DNA of 64,000 bases from Myxococcales bacterium. GTDB taxonomy: Bacteria; Myxococcota_A; Polyangia; Polyangiales; Polyangiaceae. Position numbers and translations under genes: made by a program. The stretch is taken from NCBI GenBank assembly GCA_025359105.1, contig JANYHK010000081.1, forward strand, positions 1 through 64,000. Direction: 5' to 3'. A model generated the notes under the pieces. That model searched no databases. It was not told the origin of the DNA and saw nothing but the letters and a program-made list of their open reading frames with translations. Every line of letters starts with the position of its first letter. Positions within the stretch are counted from its first letter, which is position 1. This document shows positions 49,427 through 58,442 of the stretch, in pieces.

Positions 49427-51433
49427 GTGGCCCTGCGCTCGCACCTTCTCGCCGTCCTCGGCTTCGCGGCGGCGCTGCTCGCGGCGAGTGACGCCGGCGC
49501 GGGCCCGCGGATCCACGTGCGCGGCGCCGCGCGGATCGACGCGCAAGCCGCGCGCGACGCCGGCGATCTCGTGCTCAGCGGCGCGCTCGTCGACGACGGC
49601 GGCCAGGTCCTCTCCGGCGAGACCGTCGCGCTGACGCTCGCCCGAGAGGCCGACCCCCGTCAGATCGTTTCGTTCTCCGAGGACGGACAGACCGCGCGCA
49701 GCTGCAGCACCGGATTTCACGACGGCAACGATCCGCGCCCCCAGAACGCTGGCGGCCCGGTCGTCCTCGTGACCGACGAGGCGGGCCGCTTCTGCGTACG
49801 CGTCACCGTTCCACGCGACAAGTACGTGGCCACCATCGCGTGGGGCGGCACGCAACTGCTGGAGGGAGCCAAGCTGGACCTCCCCATCGACACCGGACGC
49901 CAGGCGATCACCCTGCGCTTCGATCCGGAGCCGCGCGTCGTGTCGCTCGACAAGCCGAAGCTCGGCGTGCAGATCCTGGCGTCCTACCAGGAGAACCAGA
50001 TGACCCACGTGGGCGCGGGGCTGCCCGTGTACCTGACCAACGAGCGCGGCGAGTCGCTCGGTGCGGGCGCGACGAGCGCGGCAGGGATCCTGAACCTGAC
50101 CATCCCCGCCGATCGCCTCGGGCCGCCGGGCCGCGGGGAGCTTCGCGTCACGTTCAACGGGAACGGCGACCTGACCAAAAGCATGCACTCTGCACCCCTC
50201 GAGCGCCAGGCCCGCGTGATCCTCACGGCGCCGGCCGACAGCGCCACGCCGGTCTCGCCCGAGGAGGGGATCACGCTCCCCATCGTGGCGACGACCAAGG
50301 GCGGCGCGGCGCCTGCTGGCGGGGTGGAGGCGCGGATCGGCGACGCCGTGGTCGGCGCAGCGCAGCTCGAGGACGGCAAGGCGCAGCTGGTCGCCACGTT
50401 CGCCCCGCCGCGCGACGGGCGCGACGTCGAGCTCCGCATCCACTACCTCCAGAGCGCGCCGTGGCTCATCCCGGGCGAGGACGCGATCGTGCACCTGCGC
50501 GTGAAGGGGCCGAGCCTGTGGAAGCAGGCGCCGCTCGTCGTCGCCGGCCTCGCGGTGGTCGTGTGGCTCGTCGCCGGGCGCATCAAGCCGAAGCCCAAGA
50601 CCGCGAAGAGCACGGCGGCGCCCAAGCCCGCGATCGTCGGCGAGGCGCGCGTCGAGGTTCTGCGGCCGACCCGCGACTCCCGCGCGGGCTGGTCGGGGCG
50701 CGTGATCGACGCGCACGACGCCGTCCCGATCCGCGGCGCGCGCGTGCGCATCGAGCGGCCCGGCTTCGAGCGCGCCACCGTCGTCGCCAGCGCCTTCGCG
50801 AACGAGGGGGGCCGCTTCGAGCTCCGCGCCGAGGGTGGAGGTGCCGACGGCTTCGACGAGCTCGTCATCGACGGCCCCCTGCACGCCGAGCTTCGCCAAC
50901 CCCTGCCCCCGTGCGGGGAGATCCAGATCGCGCTCGTCCTGCGCAAGCGTCGCCTCCTCGAGCGCCTCGTCGGCTGGGCCAAGCGTCGGGGGCGGCCGTA
51001 CGATTCGCAGCCCGAGCCGACGCCAGGGCACGTCCGCCGGGCGGCCGGCAACGACTTCGCCATGGCGAAGTGGGCGGACGCCGTCGAGAAGGCGGCCTAC
51101 GCAGGCGGGGACGTCGACGCCCGCCTCGAGGCCGAGGTGGACCGGCTCGCGCCCGCCGGCGTGCCCGCGCACGGCGATCCCGGCCTCACGGTTCGTGATT
51201 CACCCCCCGACGACGAGCCGGCGGCGAGCGATGCGCGGCCCGGATCCGAGGAGGACTCGCCGCAACCTTCCACCCCACCCGGGATCGACCAAACGGTCAA
51301 AGGGCTCGGCCAAACCTCCTTCGATCCGAAGAACACGCTCCCCCTGGCCCCCGTCCTCGCGCCGCGCGTCCTCGCCCCGCCTCCCCCGGGGCCCCAGAAC
51401 CAGGCTCCGAAGGGCCCACCAAGGGGTCATTGA
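49427..51433 (+). CDS. membrane-anchored protein with carboxypeptidase-regulatory/Ig-like domains
   Basis: 668 residues from GTG 49427. N-terminal signal, then several Ig-like or carboxypeptidase-regulatory-type repeats (GETVALTLAREADPR, VTDEAGRFCVRVTV, LPVYLTNERGESLGAGATS), one central membrane helix (about 368-386), and a second regulatory-like domain (SGRVIDAHDAVPIRGARVRIE...NEGGRFELR). The C-terminal 100 residues are Pro/Asp-rich. Probably an envelope structural or binding protein; no catalytic residues. It precedes ftsY, which has its own promoter. Confidence 0.82.
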   Translation: MALRSHLLAVLGFAAALLAASDAGAGPRIHVRGAARIDAQAARDAGDLVLSGALVDDGGQVLSGETVALTLAREADPRQIVSFSEDGQTARSCSTGFHDGNDPRPQNAGGPVVLVTDEAGRFCVRVTVPRDKYVATIAWGGTQLLEGAKLDLPIDTGRQAITLRFDPEPRVVSLDKPKLGVQILASYQENQMTHVGAGLPVYLTNERGESLGAGATSAAGILNLTIPADRLGPPGRGELRVTFNGNGDLTKSMHSAPLERQARVILTAPADSATPVSPEEGITLPIVATTKGGAAPAGGVEARIGDAVVGAAQLEDGKAQLVATFAPPRDGRDVELRIHYLQSAPWLIPGEDAIVHLRVKGPSLWKQAPLVVAGLAVVVWLVAGRIKPKPKTAKSTAAPKPAIVGEARVEVLRPTRDSRAGWSGRVIDAHDAVPIRGARVRIERPGFERATVVASAFANEGGRFELRAEGGGADGFDELVIDGPLHAELRQPLPPCGEIQIALVLRKRRLLERLVGWAKRRGRPYDSQPEPTPGHVRRAAGNDFAMAKWADAVEKAAYAGGDVDARLEAEVDRLAPAGVPAHGDPGLTVRDSPPDDEPAASDARPGSEEDSPQPSTPPGIDQTVKGLGQTSFDPKNTLPLAPVLAPRVLAPPPPGPQNQAPKGPPRGH

Positions 51434-51459
51434 CGCTGGGACCTCCCCCTTCTTATAGT
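51430..51459 (+). promoter_or_regulatory. sigma-70-type promoter of ftsY
   Basis: TTGACG (51430-51435), 18-base spacer, TATAGT (51454-51459); both hexamers are 5 of 6. The predicted start is about 35 bases before the ftsY ATG. The -35 overlaps the stop codon of the preceding gene. Confidence 0.7.
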
Positions 51460-51500
51460 CGCGGGCCGCCGAAGGTCGCGGGCCGGAGCTAAAAGCGGGA

Positions 51501-52721
51501 ATGGATATCGTCATCTACGTCGTCGTCGGAGTCGCCGCGCTGGCCGTCGCGTACTTCCTCTTCTTCCGTCCGAGGGCGCCGGAGCTCACGGAGGGCGCGA
51601 AGTCGAAGGAGCTCGGCCGCGGGAAGGAAGACCGCGCGCCCCATAGCACGCGGGGCGGTCAGGTCCCCGAGGCGCTCCCTTCGGCCGACCTCATCCTGGC
51701 CGAGCCATCGCGACGCCTCGTCGTCTCGAAGCCCCCGCCTCCGCCTCCGCGCAAGAGCGAGCACGACGCGAAGAGGGCGATCGACAAAGAGAAGGTCGCC
51801 AGCATCCGAAAAGGCCTCTCCGCGACCCGCGGCGGATTCATCGCGAAGCTGACCGCGCTCTTTACCGGCAAGAAAGAGATCGATCCGGCCATCCTGGAGC
51901 AGATCGAGGAGGTCATGCTGTCGAGCGACGTTGGCGTGAAGACGACGCAGTCCATCTTGGAGCGGCTGCGCGAGCGGCTGGACAAGAAGGAGCTCGGCGA
52001 CTCGGACGCCGTGTGGGCCGCGCTGCGCGCCGAGTGCGCGAAGATCCTCAGCATCGCCGGCGGTCCCATCAAGACCGGCGGCAAGCCCACGGTCGTGCTC
52101 ATGGTCGGAGTCAACGGCGTCGGCAAGACGACGACGATCGGCAAGCTCGCCACCCGCTTCCGGGCCGAGGACAAGAAGGTCATGCTGGCGGCGGGGGACA
52201 CCTTCCGCGCCGCCGCCGTCGCCCAGCTCGAGGTCTGGGGCAAGCGCGTCGACGCCGAGGTCATCAAGGGCAAGGAGGGGGCTGATCCCGGCGCCGTGGC
52301 CTTCGAAGCCACGACCAAGGCGAAGGAAGCCGGCGCGGACCTCCTCTTCGTGGACACCGCGGGGCGCCTCCACACCAAGACCCCCTTGATGGACGAGATC
52401 AAGAAGGTGCGGAAGACCATCGCCAAGGCGATCGACTCCGCGCCCCACGAGACCCTCCTCGTCCTCGACGCCACGACCGGTCAAAACGCACTGACCCAGG
52501 CGGCGATGTTCAAAGACGCAGTGGACCTTACGGGTATCATCCTCACCAAGCTCGACGGCACGGCCAAGGGCGGCATCGTCCTCGGCATCTGCGACGAGCT
52601 GAAGGTGCCCGTGCGCTACATCGGCCTCGGCGAACGTGCCGAGGATCTTCGAGATTTCCAGGCAGAAGAGTTCGTCGAGGCGCTCTTTGGCAAGGACGGG
52701 GACGAGGCGGCGGCCGCATGA
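51501..52721 (+). CDS. ftsY: signal recognition particle receptor FtsY
   Basis: 406 residues. It begins with a membrane helix ([19 protein letters not shown]), then a charged linker (about 30-110) and the NG GTPase domain: [15 protein letters not shown]-loop near 202, [50 protein letters not shown], and C-terminal [19 protein letters not shown]. It docks SRP-ribosome complexes at the membrane. The N-terminal helix gives direct membrane anchoring. Confidence 0.97.
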   Translation: MDIVIYVVVGVAALAVAYFLFFRPRAPELTEGAKSKELGRGKEDRAPHSTRGGQVPEALPSADLILAEPSRRLVVSKPPPPPPRKSEHDAKRAIDKEKVASIRKGLSATRGGFIAKLTALFTGKKEIDPAILEQIEEVMLSSDVGVKTTQSILERLRERLDKKELGDSDAVWAALRAECAKILSIAGGPIKTGGKPTVVLMVGVNGVGKTTTIGKLATRFRAEDKKVMLAAGDTFRAAAVAQLEVWGKRVDAEVIKGKEGADPGAVAFEATTKAKEAGADLLFVDTAGRLHTKTPLMDEIKKVRKTIAKAIDSAPHETLLVLDATTGQNALTQAAMFKDAVDLTGIILTKLDGTAKGGIVLGICDELKVPVRYIGLGERAEDLRDFQAEEFVEALFGKDGDEAAAA

Positions 52722-52752
52722 GGCGCCCCCCCCAGACGTGTTTCGAAAGGAA

Positions 52753-52782
52753 TTGATTGGGAAATTGGGCGCGTGATATAGT
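52753..52782 (+). promoter_or_regulatory. sigma-70-type promoter of the outer-membrane gene pair
   Basis: TTGATT (52753-52758), 18-base spacer, TATAGT (52777-52782). This leaves a leader of about 125 bases before the ATG at 52915. The same spacer and -10 are seen at the ftsY promoter. Confidence 0.65.
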
Positions 52783-52914
52783 CGCGCGCGCTTTGCCAGA
52801 TAGCCTGTTTTCCCAATCGTTCCAGACAGTTGTTAGTACCCCGCAGTACCCGAAGTTCCCGCCGGCGCCCCGCGACGGCAAGCTCCAGAAGTCCTTGTGC
52901 GAGAAGGGGTTGCG

Positions 52915-53913
52915 ATGAAGCAGGCTCGAAGGTGGCTCTCTATGACAGCAGCGTGTCTGCTGCTGCCTGCGGTTGCGCTCGCGCAGCCGAAGAAGCCGAA
53001 GGGCGGGGGCAAGCCAACGCCGCCGCCGGTGGCGCCTGCCGCGCCCGCGGGAGGTGCCCAGGAAATCGAGCTCGACGAGCCGCCGGCGACTCCGCCCGCG
53101 GGCACGCCCGGCGCGACCGCGACGCCCGGCGGCACGGAAGCTCCTGGTGGCACCGGCGCCCCCAGCGGCGGCATCTGCGAAATTGATCCCTCCGCCTGCC
53201 CAAAGCAGGAGGACATCAAGGCCGCCGCCAGCAAGAAGGTCAACCAGGAGATCTACGCGGTCCCCCAGATCTACGCGCTTCGCTACCACCGCATCGAGCT
53301 GTCGCCGTACTGGTCGTTCAGCTTGAACGATCAGTTCGTCAGCCACCCCGGTCCCGGCCTCGCGGCGAACTACTACATCTCCAACGTCCTCGCGATCGGC
53401 CTCAACGGCACGTACTACGGCGGCCTCAACGTCGACAGCGACTTCAACTTCCAGAACCGCCGCGCGGCGCGCATCGGCGTGCCCATCAACGAGTACCTGC
53501 TCAACGGCAACCTGAACTTCACCTACGTCCCGGTGTACGGGAAGTTCGCGGGCTTCGGCGAGTTCATCTTCCAGTACGACGCGTACATCGTCGGCGGCGT
53601 CGGCGCCCTCTTCTCGCGTCCGATCCCGGTCATCGACCCCGACAACCGCGCGTTCAAGTACAAGCCCCTCCTCGACTTCGGCGTCGGCGTCGGTCTGCGT
53701 ATCTTCATCACGCGCTGGCTCGCCGTGAACCTCGAGGTCCGCGACTACATCTACAACGAGCACCTCGAGAACCTCACCGTCGCCACGACCCAGCAGCAGC
53801 AGCAAGACGAAGGCACCTGGTACGGCGAGCATCGCATCACCAACGACATTCAAGCTCAGCTCGGCGTCAGCATCTTCTTGCCGCTCAGCTGGGAGTACCG
53901 GTTGCCCAAATGA
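52915..53913 (+). CDS. outer-membrane beta-barrel-domain protein (first of pair)
   Basis: 332 residues from ATG 52915, with GAGAAGGGG upstream. Cleavable signal (LLPAVALAQ), a Pro/Gly/Ala-rich spacer containing one Cys pair (CEIDPSAC), then strands of an 8- to 10-stranded barrel (RIELSPYWSFSLNDQF, YYISNVLAIGLNGTYYG, FGVGVGLRIFI, AVNLEVRDYI). It matches the myxobacterial outer-membrane-barrel family that includes gliding- or envelope-associated proteins. Downstream is a second barrel gene; the two probably form an operon. Confidence 0.87.
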   Translation: MKQARRWLSMTAACLLLPAVALAQPKKPKGGGKPTPPPVAPAAPAGGAQEIELDEPPATPPAGTPGATATPGGTEAPGGTGAPSGGICEIDPSACPKQEDIKAAASKKVNQEIYAVPQIYALRYHRIELSPYWSFSLNDQFVSHPGPGLAANYYISNVLAIGLNGTYYGGLNVDSDFNFQNRRAARIGVPINEYLLNGNLNFTYVPVYGKFAGFGEFIFQYDAYIVGGVGALFSRPIPVIDPDNRAFKYKPLLDFGVGVGLRIFITRWLAVNLEVRDYIYNEHLENLTVATTQQQQQDEGTWYGEHRITNDIQAQLGVSIFLPLSWEYRLPK

Positions 53914-53972
53914 CGGCGCACCTTCAGCCGCTGCTACAAAAGAAGCCCGGTCAACCCAAGAGGACGACGACG

Positions 53973-54824
53973 ATGCGAAGGCTCGCAACATCGGTACTTG
54001 GCGCCGCGCTGGCGCTGGGCGCGCTCCTCACCTCGTCGCCCGCTGGCGCGCAGGAAATCCAGCTCACCGGCCCCCTCGCCGGCGCGCCGGCCGTGCGCAA
54101 GCTCCGGCAGTATCGCGAAGGTCGCTTCGAGGTCGCGCCCTCGCTGTCCTTCTCGCTGCTCGACGAGTACCGCCGCACGATCCTCACGGGCGCGCGCATC
54201 CAGTACAACATCAAGGACTGGATCAGCGTCGGTGTGTGGGGCGCGTACGGCGTCGTCAGCCTGACGACCGACCTGACCGACCAGATCGACACGACCGCGC
54301 CGCGCAACTCGCGCACGGCGACGAACGTGAACCACGACGGGAACGGCAAGCCGCTCGCGTTCGGCGATCAGACGGCCAAGATGCAGTGGGTGGCGGCTCC
54401 GCAAGTGCAGTTCGCGCCGTTCCGCGGCAAGCTCGCCATCTTCCAGAAGGTGTTCCTCGACACCGACCTCTACCTCCACGGCGGCCTGGCCTTCATCGGC
54501 CTCCAGGAGCGCGGCGACTGCGGCGACTCCGGTCAGAAGGCGTGCTCGGACCCCGCGTCGTTCGCGGTCGGATCGCGCACCGCCATCGCGCCGACGTTCG
54601 GCCTCGGGCTCAACTTCTACACGGGCGATCTCGTGTCGGTCGGCCTCGAGTACCGCGCGCTGCCGTTCTCGTGGAACCGCGCCGGCTTCGATCAGCAGGG
54701 CGGCGGCAACAACGGCAAGTTCCCCGATCTGAAGATCAACAGCAGCGACCGCACGTTCAAGTTCAACCAGATGATCTCGCTGTCCGTCGGCTTCAGCTTC
54801 CCGAAGCCGAAGGTCAGCGACTAG
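53973..54824 (+). CDS. outer-membrane beta-barrel-domain protein (second of pair)
   Basis: 283 residues from ATG 53973, which has AAGAGGA nearby and precedes a signal peptide ending SPAGAQE; an ATG at 53910 overlapping the previous stop is possible but lacks a ribosome site. Barrel strands (RFEVAPSLSFSLLDEYR, DWISVGVWGAYGVVSL, FGLGLNFYTGDLVSVGLEY) and a terminal aromatic strand (QMISLSVGFSF) are clear. Shares the LDEYR-type pattern with its partner. It is convergent with the next gene, 23 bases away. Confidence 0.87.
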   Translation: MRRLATSVLGAALALGALLTSSPAGAQEIQLTGPLAGAPAVRKLRQYREGRFEVAPSLSFSLLDEYRRTILTGARIQYNIKDWISVGVWGAYGVVSLTTDLTDQIDTTAPRNSRTATNVNHDGNGKPLAFGDQTAKMQWVAAPQVQFAPFRGKLAIFQKVFLDTDLYLHGGLAFIGLQERGDCGDSGQKACSDPASFAVGSRTAIAPTFGLGLNFYTGDLVSVGLEYRALPFSWNRAGFDQQGGGNNGKFPDLKINSSDRTFKFNQMISLSVGFSFPKPKVSD

Positions 54825-54847
54825 CCAGAGCGAAGGCGAAGCTCCCG

Positions 54848-55162
54848 CTACCGGCCGAAGTTGAAGTCGGCGTTGCCGGGATCGAACCCGCCGAAGAGGC
54901 CGTTGAACAGCTCCCAGGGGGCTAGCTTCTCGTCGAGGGCTTGGTTGACTTCGTCGAGGGTCGGACCCGGCCCGTCCGTGGCCGGATCGTAGTTTTTGAG
55001 GACATGGCCGTCGCTCGGATCGTCGGCGTTGTCGTTGCCCTTGGTGCACTGCTTCGGCTTCTTCTTCTTCCCGCAGGCCGTGCACCCGGAGGTGGCGGCG
55101 GGCGGAGGCGGCAGAGGCAGCAGAGGCGGAGGCGGCAGAGGCGGAGTCGCGCCGCCGCTCAT
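54848..55162 (-). CDS. small Pro-rich protein coupled to DcrB-like gene
   Basis: 104 residues from ATG 55162. N-terminal poly-Pro/Leu stretch, a Cys-Lys motif (CTACGKKKKPKQC), and an acidic C-terminus (GFDPGNADFNFGR). No known domain. The start overlaps the stop of the upstream gene as ATGA, so it is translationally coupled to the DcrB/Eag-like protein. It could be an adaptor or effector-tip fragment; this is speculative. Confidence 0.65.
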   Translation of the reverse strand: MSGGATPPLPPPPLLPLPPPPAATSGCTACGKKKKPKQCTKGNDNADDPSDGHVLKNYDPATDGPGPTLDEVNQALDEKLAPWELFNGLFGGFDPGNADFNFGR

Positions 55163-55734
55163 CGGCGCCTCTGTCCGGGCATCGGGATCGCTGCGAAGGG
55201 GGGAGGAGCCGGCGGCGGCGGGGCCGGCGGCACGCGCGGCGCCTGGAGGCGAACGCTGGACGGCTCGTCCCATGCCGACCGGAATTGCACGCTGGCCAGC
55301 AGCCGGTCCATGGCCTCACGCGCTCGCGCCGCTCCTCCCTCCCCGAAGGTGCAGCTCACGGTGACGACGTGATCGTCGGGGGCGCCGATGTATACGATGA
55401 TCTCGTGGAGCAGCCGCCCCGGATCCCCGCGGACCGCACGAAAATGGGCGCGCGCCGCGCGGCACCCGCCGACGGTCATCTCTTCTCGCGCGAGGAACTC
55501 GAACTGAGGGAGCCTCTTGGCGAAGCTCATGAGGTGATTGAACGCGAACGCCTCGACCGAGGACGCGCCCCCGCGGGGCCATCGCGTCACGGCGATGCTG
55601 GGCGCATCCGGATCGTGGCGTGGCGCGCTGTAGAGCCGGACGACCTGCGCCCTCCAGTCGTCGGGCGGCGCGTACGACATTCCGCCCAGCTCTTGCAACC
55701 CAAGTGGAACCGCGCCCTGTGTGCTCGAGGACAT
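55159..55734 (-). CDS. DcrB/DUF1795-like protein (Eag chaperone-type fold)
   Basis: 191 residues from ATG 55734, preceded by AGGAGG at ideal distance. The domain (about 15-145) shows MSYAPPDDWRAQVVRLY, SSVEAFAFNHLMSFAKRLP, EMTVGGCRAARAHFR, HEIIVYIGAPDDHVVTVSCTFG and a closing helix, as in DcrB/DUF1795 proteins, a fold shared by Eag chaperones of type VI effectors. A Pro-rich tail follows. No signal peptide. No type VI gene is nearby, so the role is uncertain. Confidence 0.75.
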   Translation of the reverse strand: MSSSTQGAVPLGLQELGGMSYAPPDDWRAQVVRLYSAPRHDPDAPSIAVTRWPRGGASSVEAFAFNHLMSFAKRLPQFEFLAREEMTVGGCRAARAHFRAVRGDPGRLLHEIIVYIGAPDDHVVTVSCTFGEGGAARAREAMDRLLASVQFRSAWDEPSSVRLQAPRVPPAPPPPAPPPFAAIPMPGQRRR

Positions 55735-55913
55735 CCGACAAGCCTCCTGTGAAGTCGAGGCCGGTGTGGCCTCATGCCCCATCGGATGCAGTCCGTATGC
55801 CGAGGACGAGACCGCGAAGATCCCTCACATTTCAAGGGCTACGGGCCAGCGATGTGTGATCGAAGCGCGCACATGGGACACCTTCGTGCGCAGCAGCGCC
55901 GAAGCCCGCCGCG

Positions 55914-56672
55914 TCAGGCGCGGGAGCTGAGTCGCCCGGTGGCGTCGATGGCGTAGTCCGGCGGGAGGGACTTGCGGACGCGATCGCGCTCGTCGTCGGG
56001 GACGACCCAGCCGCGCACGGCGATGCCGTCGCAGATCTTGTTCTTCACGCGGAAGCTCTCCTCGTCGGCGAGCGTCGTCAGGAGAGGCTCGAGCGCGGCG
56101 GAATCGTCCTGCGCAAGGGTCGTCACCACGGCGTGGAAGCGCGCGGTCTCGTTCACGTCGGTCAGGAACGGCTCGACGGCCTCGCGGATTTTCGGGCTCT
56201 TGTGGTCTCCCAGCGCGACGAGGAGCTGGATCTTCGGGTCGATGAACTTGGAGTACTCGGTGTCCCACCGCTCGAGCCAGAGGATGAGCTCGTCGACGAA
56301 CTTCTCTTCGTCGAGCAGCTCCTTCATCAACTTCATCGGCATCGCGGCGCTGTCGGCCTTCGCGACGAACGCGCGAATCGGCTCGATGGCGTCCTGTCCC
56401 GCGGCGAGGACGCCGTGGAAGGCGATCTCCTTCTCCTCCTGGTCGGTTATCGAAGGATCCATGATGAACGTGAAGCGCTTGAGGAGCGCCGCCGCCGCCT
56501 CGGGGGACTTCATGTCCGCGAGGGCCTGCAGGGCCTCCTGCCGATCGTAGTTCTGGGCGCGCTTGTCGCCTGCGGCCTGAGCCCACTTGTCGGCCGGGTT
56601 CGTCTTCCCGCGCTTGTCCGACGCCTCGGTCTTCTTGTCCCCCTTACCCTTGAACAGGTCGAACAAACCCAT
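55914..56672 (-). CDS. HEAT-repeat protein, cytoplasmic
   Basis: 252 residues. A short charged N-terminus (MGLFDLFKGKGDKK) followed by HEAT-like helices throughout (YDRQEALQALADMKSPEAAAALLKRF, ARFHAVVTTLAQDDSAALEPLLTTLADEESFRVKNKICDGI). No signal peptide. Probably a binding scaffold. The conserved start and repeat architecture suggest a stable family found in myxobacteria. Confidence 0.85.
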   Translation of the reverse strand: MGLFDLFKGKGDKKTEASDKRGKTNPADKWAQAAGDKRAQNYDRQEALQALADMKSPEAAAALLKRFTFIMDPSITDQEEKEIAFHGVLAAGQDAIEPIRAFVAKADSAAMPMKLMKELLDEEKFVDELILWLERWDTEYSKFIDPKIQLLVALGDHKSPKIREAVEPFLTDVNETARFHAVVTTLAQDDSAALEPLLTTLADEESFRVKNKICDGIAVRGWVVPDDERDRVRKSLPPDYAIDATGRLSSRA

Positions 56673-56791
56673 GCATGCGCTCCAATCGGTTCCCTACCTG
56701 TAACCACCCCGCGGCCGGACGCTAGTCCTCCGCCACCTCGACGACCAGGACAGGACGGCGGGGCAGCGGTCGTGCGCGGCGGCGCGGCGCC

Positions 56792-58219
56792 TCAGCCGAG
56801 CGGAATCGCCAGCAGGACGACTTCTTTGCCCTGCGGCTGCACCTTGTAGCGCACGGGCTTGCCGAACTTGGCGCTGGCCTCGTTCTCCATGCCCTGGATC
56901 TTCTGGTGGAAGGCCTGCTCGGTGATGTGATCGGTCGCCTCGCCGATCGACTGCTTCGCCGCGATGTACTCGCGGTAAATGCGGCCGTAGTAGGCCGACG
57001 CCGGCTCGCTGGCGAGCGCGGAGACCGCGGCCGGATCGACGTCGCCCTGGCTCCCCTTGTCGACGCCCATGGCTGCCGCGAAGTTCGCCGCGGTGGGCGA
57101 GGTCGAAGGGCGGCCCTCGTCGTCGGTCGTGTCCTCCTCGATGCCCATGAGCTGGTTCAGGAGCTGATCGATGCGGAACGCCAGGCCTCCGAGCTCGGCG
57201 TGATCGAGCTCGAACCGCTTGTCGGTCTGGCCGTTGAGGATGGCGAGGAGGCCCTCCTCGAGCGTCGCGACCGGGCCCTGGATGTAGTTGCCGAGCAGCC
57301 AGCCGCCGATGATGACGAGCACGAGGCCCAGGCCCATGACGCCGAGGATCGGGTACGCGATGGCGCCCGCGTCGGGGATGAGCGACGTCGGCGCTGCGGA
57401 GATGATCGCGCCGCGCTTGCCGTCGCCGAGAGACTCGAGAGGGGCAGCGCCGAGAGACAGCGTGTCGGTGGTGACCGCGGCGGTGTGGCCGCTGGTGATC
57501 GCGCCTTTGATGTCGCCCTTGATCTTGGTGACCGCGTCGGTGAGCGGCTCCGCGTTCGCCGAGTGCGCGGCGATGACGACGTCGTCCTTCGACGAGACGA
57601 CGAGGACGATCGGGCGGCCCGTCGTCGCGTCGCTGACGCGGGCGAGCTCGTCGTTCAGCGTGGTGCCCATGACGAGCGCGCCCTTGACCTGACCGCCCTC
57701 GACGATCGGGACGTACGACGCCAAGAACTGGTCGTTTCGTTCCTTGTTCGACCAGACGTCGCTGCCGCTCTTGCTCTTGGAGAGCGCGTCCTTGAGGCCG
57801 GGGTAGGCGGCGGCGAGGTCTTCCCCGCGGCCCATCGTGGAGCCGTTGCGGCCGACGATCTTGCCGTTCTGGTCGACGAGCTCGACGAGCGAGGGGACGG
57901 CCCCCTCGAACTGGCCCTTGGCCACGCTCATGATCTGGTCGCAGAGGGCGGTGGCCGCCTCGCCGCGGGCGGCGGGGGTGCTCTTGTTGATCGCGTCGAG
58001 GGTGGCGGCCTCGTTCGCCTTGGCGGCGAGGAAGCGCTCGACCCGGAGGGCGTCGAGCTGGAAGCGCGCCGCGGCACCCTGGGCGTCGTGCTTCGCGAGG
58101 GCCGACAGCTGCGCGGGGTTGCCCGCAGACGCGCTGAGCGTGCTCTTCACGATGACGAAGGACAGGAGCCCGAGAATGATGACGATGACGGCGTTGACGG
58201 CGATGATCTTATTTCGCAC
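56792..58219 (-). CDS. two-helix membrane sensor protein without known output domain
   Basis: 475 residues from GTG 58219, which has GGGGAG immediately upstream. First membrane helix at about 6-27, a large extracytoplasmic Cache-like sensor region (about 30-280; GKIVGRNGSTMGRGEDL, VPIVEGGQVKGALVMGTTL), second helix near 290-315, then a HAMP-like helix and a C-terminal alpha/beta region (AYYGRIYREYIAAKQSIGE, VRYKVQPQGKEVVLLAIP). There is no kinase, cyclase or methyl-accepting domain. Likely a receptor for an unidentified partner. Confidence 0.85.
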   Translation of the reverse strand: MRNKIIAVNAVIVIILGLLSFVIVKSTLSASAGNPAQLSALAKHDAQGAAARFQLDALRVERFLAAKANEAATLDAINKSTPAARGEAATALCDQIMSVAKGQFEGAVPSLVELVDQNGKIVGRNGSTMGRGEDLAAAYPGLKDALSKSKSGSDVWSNKERNDQFLASYVPIVEGGQVKGALVMGTTLNDELARVSDATTGRPIVLVVSSKDDVVIAAHSANAEPLTDAVTKIKGDIKGAITSGHTAAVTTDTLSLGAAPLESLGDGKRGAIISAAPTSLIPDAGAIAYPILGVMGLGLVLVIIGGWLLGNYIQGPVATLEEGLLAILNGQTDKRFELDHAELGGLAFRIDQLLNQLMGIEEDTTDDEGRPSTSPTAANFAAAMGVDKGSQGDVDPAAVSALASEPASAYYGRIYREYIAAKQSIGEATDHITEQAFHQKIQGMENEASAKFGKPVRYKVQPQGKEVVLLAIPLG

Positions 58220-58442
58220 GGCTCCCCGCCTCCCCAGCGGTGGCAAGTGGGCACGATCGCCCACCGGCACGGGCTCCATGGACGGTCGCCTTTAGCGGCC
58301 GCGCCACGGATCGGCAAAGACGCTATCATCGGCGCTCGCCAGGCGGCAACCCTTCCTCGGTCCTCCTCCCTTTTGCCTTGGTCATTCGCCTCGGCCGCTT
58401 GGCCCATTCCGGCGAGAGCGTTGTTGCCAGCCCGTCCTCGAC

